Positions 1 to 6,063 are shown, counted from the first letter of the stretch. The stretch: 11,095 nucleotides of DNA from Candidatus Saccharimonadota bacterium (GCA_020428265.1 JAGQND010000019.1:1-11095); one strand, 5' to 3'. A program made the numbers and translations. Notes: a model not told the origin generated them from the letters alone.

Positions 1-359
1 CGGCTTTACTGCTGTGGCTATTTAAGCCTAGTGTACTGGGCAAGCGACGTAATTTAGTGGCGTTCCTGCTAGCTGGCTACGCTGTAAATTATGCGCCTTT
101 TGTGTTTATTGACCGCCCTATGTTTTTGTATCATTATTTGTTCGCGCTGCTATTTAGCGTACTGATATTGGCCACTATGCTGTCGCTGGTGCTAGACTGG
201 CAGGCACAAAAATACAGCGAAAAGGCTGTAAATCGTACTTTTATAACCATTGGCGCGGTGGTTGTGATTAGCTTTTTGTATTTTGTGCCGTTTACCTACG
301 GCGTGCCTATGCTTATGAAAGATATTTTACAGCATCAGTGGCTTCAATCTTGGCGTTAG
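1..359 (+). CDS. PMT-type protein mannosyltransferase, C-terminal end (partial)
   Basis: The frame is open from the first full codon at position 3 to a TAG stop, giving 118 residues, so the gene begins outside the window. The fragment is very hydrophobic, with about four membrane segments. It carries N-Y-A-P-F followed by R-P-M-F-L-Y-H-Y, which is the characteristic signature of the C-terminal four-helix part of dolichyl/polyprenyl-phosphate-mannose protein mannosyltransferases (PMT_4TMC type). By family knowledge, such enzymes transfer a sugar from a lipid carrier to exported proteins at the membrane. The catalytic N-terminal loops are not in view, so activity cannot be judged. The GTG at 57 is an internal codon and not a start, because homologous-looking sequence continues upstream of it. 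No clear terminator follows before the next gene. Confidence 0.75.
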   Translation, partial: ALLLWLFKPSVLGKRRNLVAFLLAGYAVNYAPFVFIDRPMFLYHYLFALLFSVLILATMLSLVLDWQAQKYSEKAVNRTFITIGAVVVISFLYFVPFTYGVPMLMKDILQHQWLQSWR

Positions 360-391
360 TTAGGGCGGCTAAGGCTATATTTTAACGCTCA

Positions 392-400
392 TGGTATAGT
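392..400 (+). promoter_or_regulatory. Extended -10 promoter of ABC operon, predicted leaderless
   Basis: TGGTATAGT forms an extended -10 element. It ends 6 nt before the ATG at 407, so transcription should begin at or next to the A of the start codon. No Shine-Dalgarno lies upstream and the -35 region is weak. Three other genes in the window have the same 6-nt geometry. Confidence 0.5.
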
Positions 401-406
401 ATATGT

Positions 407-1324
407 ATGACAGAGCGCACGCAGATTGCAATTAAGCTGCAAAATGTTAGCAAATCTTTTGGCTCATTTAGGGCTGTAAGGGACGTGTCTTTTATAGTAC
501 ACGAGGGTGATGTAGTGGGTTTTGTGGGTGAAAATGGTGCCGGCAAAACTACTACTATAAATATGCTGCTTGGTTTTACTTCGCCGCGTCATGGTAGCGT
601 GTCTATATTTCATGAGGAAGTTTACGCACATAGTGCTCACAAACTGCATACACATATAGGCTACGCGTCGAGTGACATGACGCTCCCGGCGGATATGACC
701 GGACGCGAATACGTGAATTTTGTGTTGGCGCAGCAGGGCGCAGACCACACCGAACGCTACGAATATTTGGTTAAAGAATTTGACCCTGATTTGGACAAAA
801 AAATCGGTGATTTGTCGCGCGGCAATAAGCAAAAAATAGCACTACTAGCGGCGTTTGCGATAGAGCCAAAACTGCTAATATTCGACGAGCCAACTAGTGG
901 CTTAGACCCCGTGATGCAAGAGGTATTTCTAAGGCTTATACGCGAAGAAAAGCAGCGTGAAACCACGGTGTTTATGTCGTCGCACTACATGAACGAAGTG
1001 GCCGAGGTATGCGACCGTGTGCTGCTAATGCGCCGCGGTAAACTTATCGAAGACCTGTCGACCGACAAGCTTAAAAAACATGGCGGTAAATACGTAACAA
1101 TCGTGACTAAAGCTAAGCCAATATTACCTCGCAAAGACGTGTCCGAAGTGGAGAGTAGTGAAGTGCGTGGTGGTGTGCAAACAAAATTCCTGATGACTGG
1201 CGACACAGCCGAGCTATTGCGCTGGCTACGCGGAGCTACAGGTGTGCAAGACGTGACAATCGAAAATCGTTCGCTGGAGCAAGAGCTATATGACCACTAC
1301 GACCAGGAGGAAGACGATGAATAG
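407..1324 (+). CDS. ABC-2 type exporter, ATP-binding protein
   Basis: This 305-residue ATPase would energise an export complex with the permease encoded just downstream. Visible motifs are Walker A GENGAGKT (41-48), signature LSRGN (136-140), Walker B LLIFDEP (156-162), the D-loop SGLD (164-167) and the H-loop His193. About 70 residues follow the nucleotide-binding domain, as in CcmA/DrrA/BcrA-like ATPases. The usual Q-loop glutamine is absent: the segment reads IGYASSD (84-90). This is a known kind of substitution in some ABC-2 ATPases and does not by itself mean inactivity. The ATG at 407 is supported by the -10 box 6 nt upstream. The stop overlaps the permease start by 8 nt, so the two are probably translated together. 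Substrate unknown: drug, peptide, lipid or polysaccharide export are all possible. Confidence 0.93.
   Translation: MTERTQIAIKLQNVSKSFGSFRAVRDVSFIVHEGDVVGFVGENGAGKTTTINMLLGFTSPRHGSVSIFHEEVYAHSAHKLHTHIGYASSDMTLPADMTGREYVNFVLAQQGADHTERYEYLVKEFDPDLDKKIGDLSRGNKQKIALLAAFAIEPKLLIFDEPTSGLDPVMQEVFLRLIREEKQRETTVFMSSHYMNEVAEVCDRVLLMRRGKLIEDLSTDKLKKHGGKYVTIVTKAKPILPRKDVSEVESSEVRGGVQTKFLMTGDTAELLRWLRGATGVQDVTIENRSLEQELYDHYDQEEDDE
1305..1310 (+). promoter_or_regulatory. Shine-Dalgarno fixing the permease start
   Basis: AGGAGG lies 6 nt before the ATG at 1317 and inside the end of the ATPase gene. It favours 1317 over the in-frame ATG at 1290, whose codons merely read the end of the ATPase gene in another frame. 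Confidence 0.8.
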
Positions 1325-2108
1325 CGTATTTACCAAAACTTTGCGCGAAAAACGTTGGTTTATAGTTGGCTGGGGCGTAGGTTTGTTTGTACTGGCCGCT
1401 GTAATGGTACTTTTTTATCCATCTTTGAAAGGTACTGATGCCATGGAGCAACTGGCAGCACAAATGCCCGAAGCCTTGCAGGGATTTTTGGGTGACTACA
1501 AGTTACTGTCGCATTTTGATACGTACATAGCGTCACAACTGTTCGACATACGGCTTACTATAGTTGTAGGTATTATGATAACTATTCTGGCGCTTGGCGT
1601 ATCTGTTAGCGACGAAGCTTCGGGCCGCATGAAGACATTTATATCATTGCCCATAAGCCGCACTAAATTATTTGTTCAGCGTTGGCTAGCTATGGTGTTT
1701 ATTATTGCTATAGAGCTGCTTGTAATGGTGCTTTCAGTCTTGGCTTTGCAGGGTACGGTGGACGCCAGCATAGCTGTGGGTGAGCTCGCTAAGCTTTACC
1801 TTATGACACTACTTGTTATGGTAAGTATGGGGTCTATTATGTTTGCGGCTGGGTTTGCATTTGGTAGTCGTATGATTGCAATGTTTGTTAGTGTCCTGGT
1901 GCTACTTAGTGGGTTTATACTCACCAGTTTTGGCCCGGCGGTAGACTGGCTGCATGACTATGAGTTTTTGTCGCTGTTTTACTACTTTAACCCAGTAGAA
2001 GTAGTACGTAATGGTTTTCACACGGGTAATATAGTGGTCCTTGCGGCTGTCGCACTCGTAACCCTGGTACCAGCGTGGCTGCTATTCCGCCGCCGTGACA
2101 TACGTTAG
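1317..2108 (+). CDS. ABC-2 type exporter, permease
   Basis: This 263-residue membrane protein has six predicted helices, at about 14-34, 79-99, 123-145, 158-180, 184-205 and 238-257. A large external loop (35-78) follows helix 1. The segment after helix 2, SDEASGRMKTFISLPISR (98-115), is the cytoplasmic element typical of ABC-2 permeases of the NatB/EcsB/ABC2_membrane_3 kind. It forms the transmembrane part of the exporter with the preceding ATPase, probably as a homodimer. The start is chosen from the AGGAGG at 1305. It overlaps the ATPase stop by 8 nt, consistent with coupling. The basic C-terminus (RRRDIR) fits a cytoplasmic end. Its stop is 9 nt from the convergent stop of the next gene, with no clear hairpin terminator between. 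The substrate cannot be read from the sequence. Confidence 0.9.
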   Translation: MNSVFTKTLREKRWFIVGWGVGLFVLAAVMVLFYPSLKGTDAMEQLAAQMPEALQGFLGDYKLLSHFDTYIASQLFDIRLTIVVGIMITILALGVSVSDEASGRMKTFISLPISRTKLFVQRWLAMVFIIAIELLVMVLSVLALQGTVDASIAVGELAKLYLMTLLVMVSMGSIMFAAGFAFGSRMIAMFVSVLVLLSGFILTSFGPAVDWLHDYEFLSLFYYFNPVEVVRNGFHTGNIVVLAAVALVTLVPAWLLFRRRDIR

Positions 2109-2117
2109 CCTCGAGGT

Positions 2118-2348
2118 TTATTTGTCTTTTTTATCGACTATTTCGGCATCTATAACCTTGCGGTGTTTAGTTGCATGGGGTTTTTGGCGATTTTCCCACC
2201 AGTAGAGAATAATACCCACGATGACGATAATTGCGGCAACGTAGAGTAGGCCGCTTATAATCCATGCGGCCAGCTTAAGTATGAGACCAAGTAGCCAAAC
2301 ACCGACAATTATAGCGGCGACAACAAAGATAACACGAGGTAGTTTCAT
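2118..2348 (-). CDS. Small two-helix membrane protein, function unknown
   Basis: This protein has 76 residues. Two strongly hydrophobic segments (about 5-27 and 29-51) form a helical hairpin, ending in YWWENR. A charged cytoplasmic-looking tail follows, with VIDAEIVDKKDK at the C-terminus. I recognise no family. The start is supported by an extended -10 box (TGCTATACT on the minus strand) 6 nt before the ATG, which predicts a leaderless mRNA. It is divergent from pnp and shares its palindromic promoter region, but nothing links the two functionally. Its stop is convergent with the permease stop, 9 nt away. Codon use resembles its neighbours. The call as a real gene rests on the membrane pattern plus the promoter. 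Confidence 0.7.
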   Translation of the reverse strand: MKLPRVIFVVAAIIVGVWLLGLILKLAAWIISGLLYVAAIIVIVGIILYWWENRQKPHATKHRKVIDAEIVDKKDK

Positions 2349-2354
2349 GTTATA

Positions 2355-2363
2355 AGTATAGCA
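2355..2363 (-). promoter_or_regulatory. Extended -10 promoter of small membrane protein
   Basis: On the minus strand this reads TGCTATACT, followed by 6 nt (TATAAC) and the ATG at 2348. The -35 region is poor, as often with extended -10 promoters. Most of it lies inside the 18-bp palindrome shared with the pnp promoter. Confidence 0.6.
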
Positions 2364-2374
2364 CCTGTGCTATA
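2357..2374 (+). repeat. 18-bp palindrome joining two divergent -10 boxes
   Basis: TATAGCAC-CT-GTGCTATA is a perfect inverted repeat with 8-bp arms and a 2-bp centre. Each outer end forms part of an extended -10 element, one for each strand. It could be an operator read by a dimeric regulator, or simply two symmetrical promoters placed back to back. Confidence 0.8.
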
Positions 2375-2376
2375 AT
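2368..2376 (+). promoter_or_regulatory. Extended -10 promoter of pnp
   Basis: TGCTATAAT is a consensus extended -10 element. Transcription should begin near 2383, leaving a leader of about 89 nt before the pnp ATG. No good -35 hexamer is visible at the expected distance. Confidence 0.65.
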
Positions 2377-2391
2377 AAGAGGGTATTAACA

Positions 2392-2450
2392 GCGGAAAGT
2401 GATAGAGACAAAAGTTTATACAGTGAACTTTTACCCCTGTTACTCTCCGC
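2392..2450 (+). ncRNA. Long stem-loop in pnp leader RNA
   Basis: Pairing arms in order are 2392-2396 with 2446-2450 (GCGGA/TCCGC, 5 bp), a 1x1 mismatch, 2398-2405 with 2437-2444 (8 bp including two G-U), a 4x4 internal loop, then 2410-2416 with 2426-2432 (AAAAGTT/AACTTTT, 7 bp) closed by a 9-nt loop. It starts about 9 nt after the predicted transcription start and ends just before the Shine-Dalgarno. In E. coli the pnp leader forms a long duplex cut by RNase III and then trimmed by PNPase for autoregulation. A similar role here is inference; the fold was paired by eye. Confidence 0.7.
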
Positions 2451-2458
2451 ATCAATGA

Positions 2459-2464
2459 GAGGAG
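2459..2464 (+). promoter_or_regulatory. Shine-Dalgarno of pnp
   Basis: GAGGAG lies 7 nt before the ATG at 2472. It sits in a weak AGAG/CTCT mini-hairpin that might modestly affect access. Confidence 0.75.
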
Positions 2465-2471
2465 TCTCTTT

Positions 2472-4589
2472 ATGAGTACAATCAATCCGAATGGTAAGGA
2501 TATTATTAGCGTTAGCACTGAATTTGCTGGCCGCACCCTTACACTCGAAGTAAACCGTGTGGGGTTCCGCACAACAGCCAGCGTGCTAGTTCGCTACGGC
2601 GACACAGTAGTGCTAGGTACAGCTATGGTCGGTTCGCGCCCAGTTGTGCTAGATTATTTCCCGCTTAGCATCGACTACGAAGAAAAGTTCTATGCGGCTG
2701 GCAAAATCAGCGGTAGTCGTTTCATCAAGCGCGAAGGCCGCCCAAGCGACGAAGCTATCTTAATCGGTCGCCTTATCGACCGCCCAATTCGCCCGCTATT
2801 CCCCAAGGGCTACCGCCAGGAAGTGCAGGTTGTATCGAGCGTACTAAGCATGGACCCAAGCTTCCGCCCGGACATGGTTGCTATGATCGCAGCCAGCAGC
2901 GCACTGATGCTCACTGGCACACCGTTTGACGGACCCGTGGCAGGCCTTCGTGTGGGCCGCGTGAACGGCGAATACAAAGCATTCCTGACCCCCGAAGAGC
3001 GTGATGCTAGCGACCTAGACTTAGTGGTTGCTGGTATCGAAAGTGGCATCACTATGGTAGAAGCTGGCGCGAATGAAGTGAGTGAAGACGTAATTGTGGG
3101 CGGTCTAGAGTGGGCTTTCAAGGAGTTCCAGCCAGCCATAGAGCTGCAAAAAGAGCTTGCCGCAAAGGTACAGCCAGCTGCGCAAGAATACGAACTGGTG
3201 CTACCCAACGAAGACATACAAAAGGTTGCCGACAAGTGGACAACTGGCAAACTAGGTGAGGCTTTGCACCACCCATACCCAGAGCGCAACGAAATGATTA
3301 ACAACATTCGCTGGGCATACCACGAAGACATGGCCAAAGAAGTAGGCGAGGAAGAATACGCTGCACTTCGCGACGAATACGACGAAGCATTTACTATGGC
3401 ACTGCATAAAGATGTGCGCCGCGGAATTGTAGAAAGCGGTACTCGCCCAGATGGTCGCAAACTTGATGAAATTCGTCCGCTAAGTAGTGAAGTTGGCGTG
3501 CTGCCACGTACTCATGGTTCGAGTATATTCACTCGTGGTGTTACACAGGGTATGAACATCGTCACCCTGGCGCCACTTAGCTATTCACAAATGGTAGACA
3601 CCATGGAGCAGGACGATTATGAACGTCGCTACATGCACCATTACAACGCACCTGGCTACACAGTTGGCGAAGTTCGCCGCCTTGGCTCACCTGGTCGCCG
3701 CGAAATCGGCCACGGCTACCTAGCAGAGCGCGCACTTATTCCTGTGCTTCCAGCTGTCGAAGATTTCCCATATGCTATCCGTAGCGTGACCGAAATCATG
3801 AGCCAGAACGGTAGCACCAGTATGGCAGCAACATGTAGCAGCTGTTTGGCGCTTATGGACGCCGGTGTGCCGCTCAAAAACCCTGTGAGTGGTATTGCTA
3901 TGGGCCTTATGATGGACGGTGATACTCCATATGTACTGAGCGACATCGCTGACGCCGAAGATTTTGCCGGTGACATGGACTTTAAGGTAACCGGCACCAA
4001 AGACGGCATCACGGCCATCCAAATGGACATGAAAGTTCATGGCTTGCCAGTCGAAATCCTCAAAATGGCTATCGAAAAATCAACCCCAGGCCGCAAGTTC
4101 ATCCTAGACCACATGCTTGAAACTTTGGCGCAGCCGCGTGCGGCCATAAGCGAGTTTGCACCACGCATTGAAAAGATCAAAATCAACCCTGAAAAGATCG
4201 GCACAGTGATAGGCAAGGGTGGCGAAACAATCAACAAGATTACCAGCGAAACTGGCGCTCAGATTGATATAGCCGAAGACGGCCTGATAACTGTAGCTGC
4301 TAGTGACACTGCCAAAATTGAGCAGGCGCTTGAATGGATCCGCGGCCTAACCGAAGAGCCAGAAGTTGGCAAGATTTACACTGGTAAAGTTGTGTCTATC
4401 AAAGACTTTGGCGCGTTTGTGAACATCATGCCTGGCACCGATGGTATGGTGCACATTAGCAAGCTTAGCGACCAGCGAGTCGAAAAGGTTGAAGACGTGC
4501 TAACCATGGGCCAAGAGGTCAAGGTAAAACTCACCGGCATCGACGAAAAAGGCCGCCTAAGCCTAAGTATTAAAGACGTCGACGCGTAA
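2472..4589 (+). CDS. pnp: Polynucleotide phosphorylase (PNPase)
   Basis: This 705-residue enzyme is a complete family member. It degrades RNA 3'-to-5' with phosphate, releasing nucleoside diphosphates, and works as a cytoplasmic trimer in RNA turnover. Domains in order are a first RNase PH core (about 12-145), an all-helical linker (about 235-330), a second catalytic RNase PH core (about 335-560), a KH domain with GKGG (581-584) and an S1 domain (about 633-703). The residues matching E. coli metal/catalytic Asp486, Asp492 and Lys494 are present as D497, D503 and K505 in the EDFAGDMDFK stretch. RREIGHG and NGSTSMA are also conserved. The start has a Shine-Dalgarno at 2459. An extended -10 promoter and a structured leader precede it. 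rpsO is not directly upstream, unlike in E. coli. Its last codons are duplicated at 5981-6003. Confidence 0.98.
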   Translation: MSTINPNGKDIISVSTEFAGRTLTLEVNRVGFRTTASVLVRYGDTVVLGTAMVGSRPVVLDYFPLSIDYEEKFYAAGKISGSRFIKREGRPSDEAILIGRLIDRPIRPLFPKGYRQEVQVVSSVLSMDPSFRPDMVAMIAASSALMLTGTPFDGPVAGLRVGRVNGEYKAFLTPEERDASDLDLVVAGIESGITMVEAGANEVSEDVIVGGLEWAFKEFQPAIELQKELAAKVQPAAQEYELVLPNEDIQKVADKWTTGKLGEALHHPYPERNEMINNIRWAYHEDMAKEVGEEEYAALRDEYDEAFTMALHKDVRRGIVESGTRPDGRKLDEIRPLSSEVGVLPRTHGSSIFTRGVTQGMNIVTLAPLSYSQMVDTMEQDDYERRYMHHYNAPGYTVGEVRRLGSPGRREIGHGYLAERALIPVLPAVEDFPYAIRSVTEIMSQNGSTSMAATCSSCLALMDAGVPLKNPVSGIAMGLMMDGDTPYVLSDIADAEDFAGDMDFKVTGTKDGITAIQMDMKVHGLPVEILKMAIEKSTPGRKFILDHMLETLAQPRAAISEFAPRIEKIKINPEKIGTVIGKGGETINKITSETGAQIDIAEDGLITVAASDTAKIEQALEWIRGLTEEPEVGKIYTGKVVSIKDFGAFVNIMPGTDGMVHISKLSDQRVEKVEDVLTMGQEVKVKLTGIDEKGRLSLSIKDVDA

Positions 4590-4591
4590 GC
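4572..4591 (+). repeat. Direct repeat, left copy (3' end of pnp)
   Basis: The last pnp codons (K-D-V-D-A-stop) plus GC form a 20-bp sequence ending GACGTCGACGCGTAAGC. It recurs exactly at 5984-6003. With the three preceding bases the match is 22 of 23 (ATT versus ATC). The copies are 1412 bp apart in the same orientation. Confidence 0.9.
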
Positions 4592-4605
4592 CTGAAACGT
4601 AATTT

Positions 4606-4635
4606 TAAAATAACCCCGTACTAGGGGTTATTTTA
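4606..4635. terminator. Bidirectional terminator between pnp and methyltransferase
   Basis: A perfect 12-bp stem TAAAATAACCCC/GGGGTTATTTTA encloses a 6-nt loop. The arms supply A-rich and T-rich flanks for both strands, so it can end pnp on the plus strand and the methyltransferase on the minus strand. The methyltransferase stop codon (4628-4630) lies within the stem. Confidence 0.85.
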
Positions 4636-5176
4636 GTTTGTGGCGAAGTATAAATAATTGTCCGGAAAGCAGTTCCTTATCTACAATTATTTCAAATACA
4701 GCAGCAAGGTCTTGTCGTAGCTGGGGCCCGTCCACGGCAATACCTGGCTTTTCGGGTGATGACTCTAGTAGAGGTGTTAGCAGTGCAAAAGTGCCATTGG
4801 CATCAAGTAGGCTTGATACCTCGTGCAAGAATTTTTGCTTGTTCGGTATGAAAGCATATACATGTTTACAGGTGATTAAGCCGTAATGAGTATGCGTTAA
4901 GTTGTTATTGTTGTCCGTTGATATGTCGTGAACCATATATGTTACATCGCTAGAGCGTGATTTGGCTATTTCGATAGCCACACTAGCCGTGTCTATGCCT
5001 GTGCTGTCATAGCTTCTTTCGTGTAAATCACGTGTTAATTTGCCCGTTCCGCATCCTATGTCGAGGTGAGTCTTTGGTGCGGTTGGCAGGGTATTTGTGG
5101 TAATAAAATCAACCACACTAGGTGGTAAAATTCCATAGTCACGCCCGGCTTTATATAGTGAATTCCAGTCAATCAT
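4628..5176 (-). CDS. Class I SAM-dependent methyltransferase
   Basis: This 182-residue protein has the Rossmann methyltransferase pattern. Motif I is LDIGCGTGKLT (38-48), the acidic residue after strand 2 is Asp62 in GIDTA, and Asp84 in the HDI segment is placed as in motif III of the Methyltransf_11/25 group. Strand 4 is around 97-103. The N-terminus, with DWNSLYKAG, resembles the small tellurite/thiopurine-type enzymes that begin with W..Y..G, but this is weak. The target could be a small molecule, a protein or a lipid; nothing in the sequence decides. There is no Shine-Dalgarno; a TAAAAT box lies 7 nt before the ATG. It lies inside the region bounded by the pnp 3'-end repeats, next to a Cys-tailed protein on the same strand but separated from it by a hairpin, so co-transcription is doubtful. 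Confidence 0.88.
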   Translation of the reverse strand: MIDWNSLYKAGRDYGILPPSVVDFITTNTLPTAPKTHLDIGCGTGKLTRDLHERSYDSTGIDTASVAIEIAKSRSSDVTYMVHDISTDNNNNLTHTHYGLITCKHVYAFIPNKQKFLHEVSSLLDANGTFALLTPLLESSPEKPGIAVDGPQLRQDLAAVFEIIVDKELLSGQLFILRHKLK

Positions 5177-5183
5177 TATATTA

Positions 5184-5189
5184 ATTTTA
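5184..5189 (-). promoter_or_regulatory. Possible -10 box of methyltransferase
   Basis: TAAAAT on the minus strand ends 7 nt before the ATG at 5176 and would give a near-leaderless mRNA. The surroundings are very A+T rich and the -35 candidate (TTACTT) is weak, so chance is a serious alternative. Confidence 0.3.
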
Positions 5190-5210
5190 AGTTATTTAGC
5201 TAATTTAAGT

Positions 5211-5235
5211 AACCCCTGTATAACATACAGGGGTT
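5211..5235 (-). terminator. Hairpin after the Cys-tailed protein gene
   Basis: A perfect 11-bp stem AACCCCTGTAT/ATACAGGGGTT encloses a 3-nt loop, 21 bp beyond the stop of the 5257-5763 gene. It is well placed as its terminator, though the following minus-strand bases (ACTTAAATT) are a poor U-tract. Its AACCCC/GGGGTT base matches that of the hairpin at 4606-4635 on the other side of the methyltransferase. Confidence 0.6.
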
Positions 5236-5256
5236 GATACGGGTTAGATAGCCCGC

Positions 5257-5763
5257 CTATTCGCCGTTACAACTGCTGCCGCTGCACGAATCACCGCTGC
5301 AGTAGCCGCAGCCATTGCAGTCTGCCGCACTTGGCCAGAGCCTGTTGTCCACGTACATCCCGCGAACTTCCAGTGCAGCGATGGTGCGCTGGATGTTACC
5401 GGTGCCGTAGTCGACGCCTGGTATGTCCGAGGGTGCGTGGTGAATCATGCGTCCCGCAATTCTCTGACAGAATTCCGCGTATTCGCGTGTGTACATCAGG
5501 AATGCATGCCAACCGATGTCGACCTGTTCGGACGGTGAATACTCTTCGCCACTCGAACTGCCAACTAGTCTCAGGAATGCGACCGCTTGGTCGAGAATGC
5601 ACTCGGCCATTGCCAGTTGCTCGACCTCGTTCAGGTCTGAGTAGTTGGACTTGAACTCCAGGTCGCCCAGGATTCGCCCCGTGAGACGCTCCCAGAGGAT
5701 GGAGTCCACGTAGTTCTTCCCATCGAGCGGGTTTGTGGTGATTTCTGGGGTTGCCAGCGTCAT
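5257..5763 (-). CDS. Protein with WHxFxxYTxxYxxFC motif and Cys-rich tail, function unknown
   Basis: This protein has 168 residues from the ATG at 5763, which has AAGGAG 6 nt upstream; an in-frame ATG at 5793 lies in a leader hairpin and lacks one. The centre carries VDIGWHAFLMYTREYAEFC (81-99), then RIAGRMIHHAPSD (101-113). The C-terminus holds five cysteines (149, 152, 155, 160, 165) among Gly and Ser. I recall similar proteins of this length (WHTFILYTREYADFC, G-R-x-I-H-H, Cys-containing tail) from Streptomyces and other Actinobacteria. This is from memory and function is not established. The cysteines could bind metal or be modified. Codon use (GAG, CTG, GTC, ATC, TTC) differs from neighbours, which favour GAA, CTA and ATA. 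With the flanking repeat this suggests acquisition, perhaps from an actinobacterial host. It has a good promoter and its own hairpin terminator. Confidence 0.8.
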   Translation of the reverse strand: MTLATPEITTNPLDGKNYVDSILWERLTGRILGDLEFKSNYSDLNEVEQLAMAECILDQAVAFLRLVGSSSGEEYSPSEQVDIGWHAFLMYTREYAEFCQRIAGRMIHHAPSDIPGVDYGTGNIQRTIAALEVRGMYVDNRLWPSAADCNGCGYCSGDSCSGSSCNGE

Positions 5764-5779
5764 GCCAGCTCCTTTCACT

Positions 5780-5810
5780 AGTAGCAAAAACATGCTACTG
5801 CCACAGGCAG
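5780..5810 (-). promoter_or_regulatory. Two small hairpins in the leader of the Cys-tailed protein
   Basis: One hairpin pairs 5780-5786 with 5793-5799 (7 bp, 6-nt loop). The other pairs 5798-5802 with 5806-5810 (5 bp, 3-nt loop). They overlap by two bases, so they may exclude each other. They lie between the predicted transcription start near 5824 and the Shine-Dalgarno. A regulatory role is speculative. Confidence 0.35.
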
Positions 5811-5830
5811 ACGACTATCTACCTGTACAT

Positions 5831-5859
5831 ATTTTAATACATTATTCATTATTTGTAAA
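5831..5859 (-). promoter_or_regulatory. Sigma-70-type promoter of the Cys-tailed protein
   Basis: On the minus strand TTTACA (5854-5859), a 17-bp spacer and TAAAAT (5831-5836) predict a start near 5824 and a leader of about 60 nt. Confidence 0.6.
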
Positions 5860-5983
5860 GTATATAATATATCTATAGATTCTGGCGTGTCCTCTTAATA
5901 ATTTTGCAATAGTCTCTTCCTGAGCTGTATTTATTGACTGCATCTTTAAGTATAAAAGAAGTCTTTTCTTAGGGTGCAACATC
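5860..5983. other. A+T-rich gene-free stretch inside the repeat-bounded region
   Basis: I see no credible reading frame here. The stretch lies between the promoter of the Cys-tailed gene and the right copy of the pnp 3'-end repeat. A weak AAAAG/CTTTT hairpin lies near 5954-5967, and a TTGACT at 5934 lacks a correctly spaced -10 box. It may be cassette backbone or decayed sequence. Confidence 0.4.
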
Positions 5984-6003
5984 AAAGACGTCGACGCGTA
6001 AGC
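5984..6003 (+). repeat. Direct repeat, right copy (orphan pnp 3' end)
   Basis: This 20-bp stretch is identical to 4572-4591. Read as codons from 5981 it gives I-K-D-V-D-A-stop, the exact C-terminus of PNPase. Sequence further upstream shows no PNPase similarity, so it is not the end of a longer pnp copy. A strong terminator follows 13 bp downstream, as expected after a real gene end. Confidence 0.9.
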
Positions 6004-6016
6004 TAAAAATACATTT

Positions 6017-6044
6017 AAAACAGCCTCGCTATGAGGCTGTTTTT
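6017..6044. terminator. Bidirectional terminator
   Basis: An 11-bp stem AAAACAGCCTC/GAGGCTGTTTT with a 5-nt loop is followed by T on the plus strand. On the minus strand it follows the kinase stop at 6064. On the plus strand it directly follows the orphan pnp 3' end, so it may once have been the pnp terminator. Confidence 0.85.
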
Positions 6045-6063
6045 GTATGGTGTGAGTTTATTT

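Noticed and set aside
2109..2116. CCTCGAGG palindrome between convergent stops
   Set aside because: It is an 8-bp palindrome without loop space and cannot form a terminator hairpin.
2810..3460. 216-codon open frame antisense to pnp
   Set aside because: It lies wholly inside the well-conserved pnp gene. Its Ser/Ala/Thr-rich composition is what the complement of this codon use produces, and no promoter or Shine-Dalgarno fits it.
3716..4040. Two further antisense frames in pnp
   Set aside because: They overlap each other and pnp's catalytic domain and have no start signals.
5331..5654. Plus-strand frame opposite the Cys-tailed gene
   Set aside because: Its Arg/Cys-rich composition is typical of a frame shadow, whereas the minus-strand gene has a promoter, Shine-Dalgarno and family-like motifs.
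5934..5956. Possible plus-strand promoter, TTGACT with TATAAA
   Set aside because: The spacing is only 11 bp and no gene follows it.
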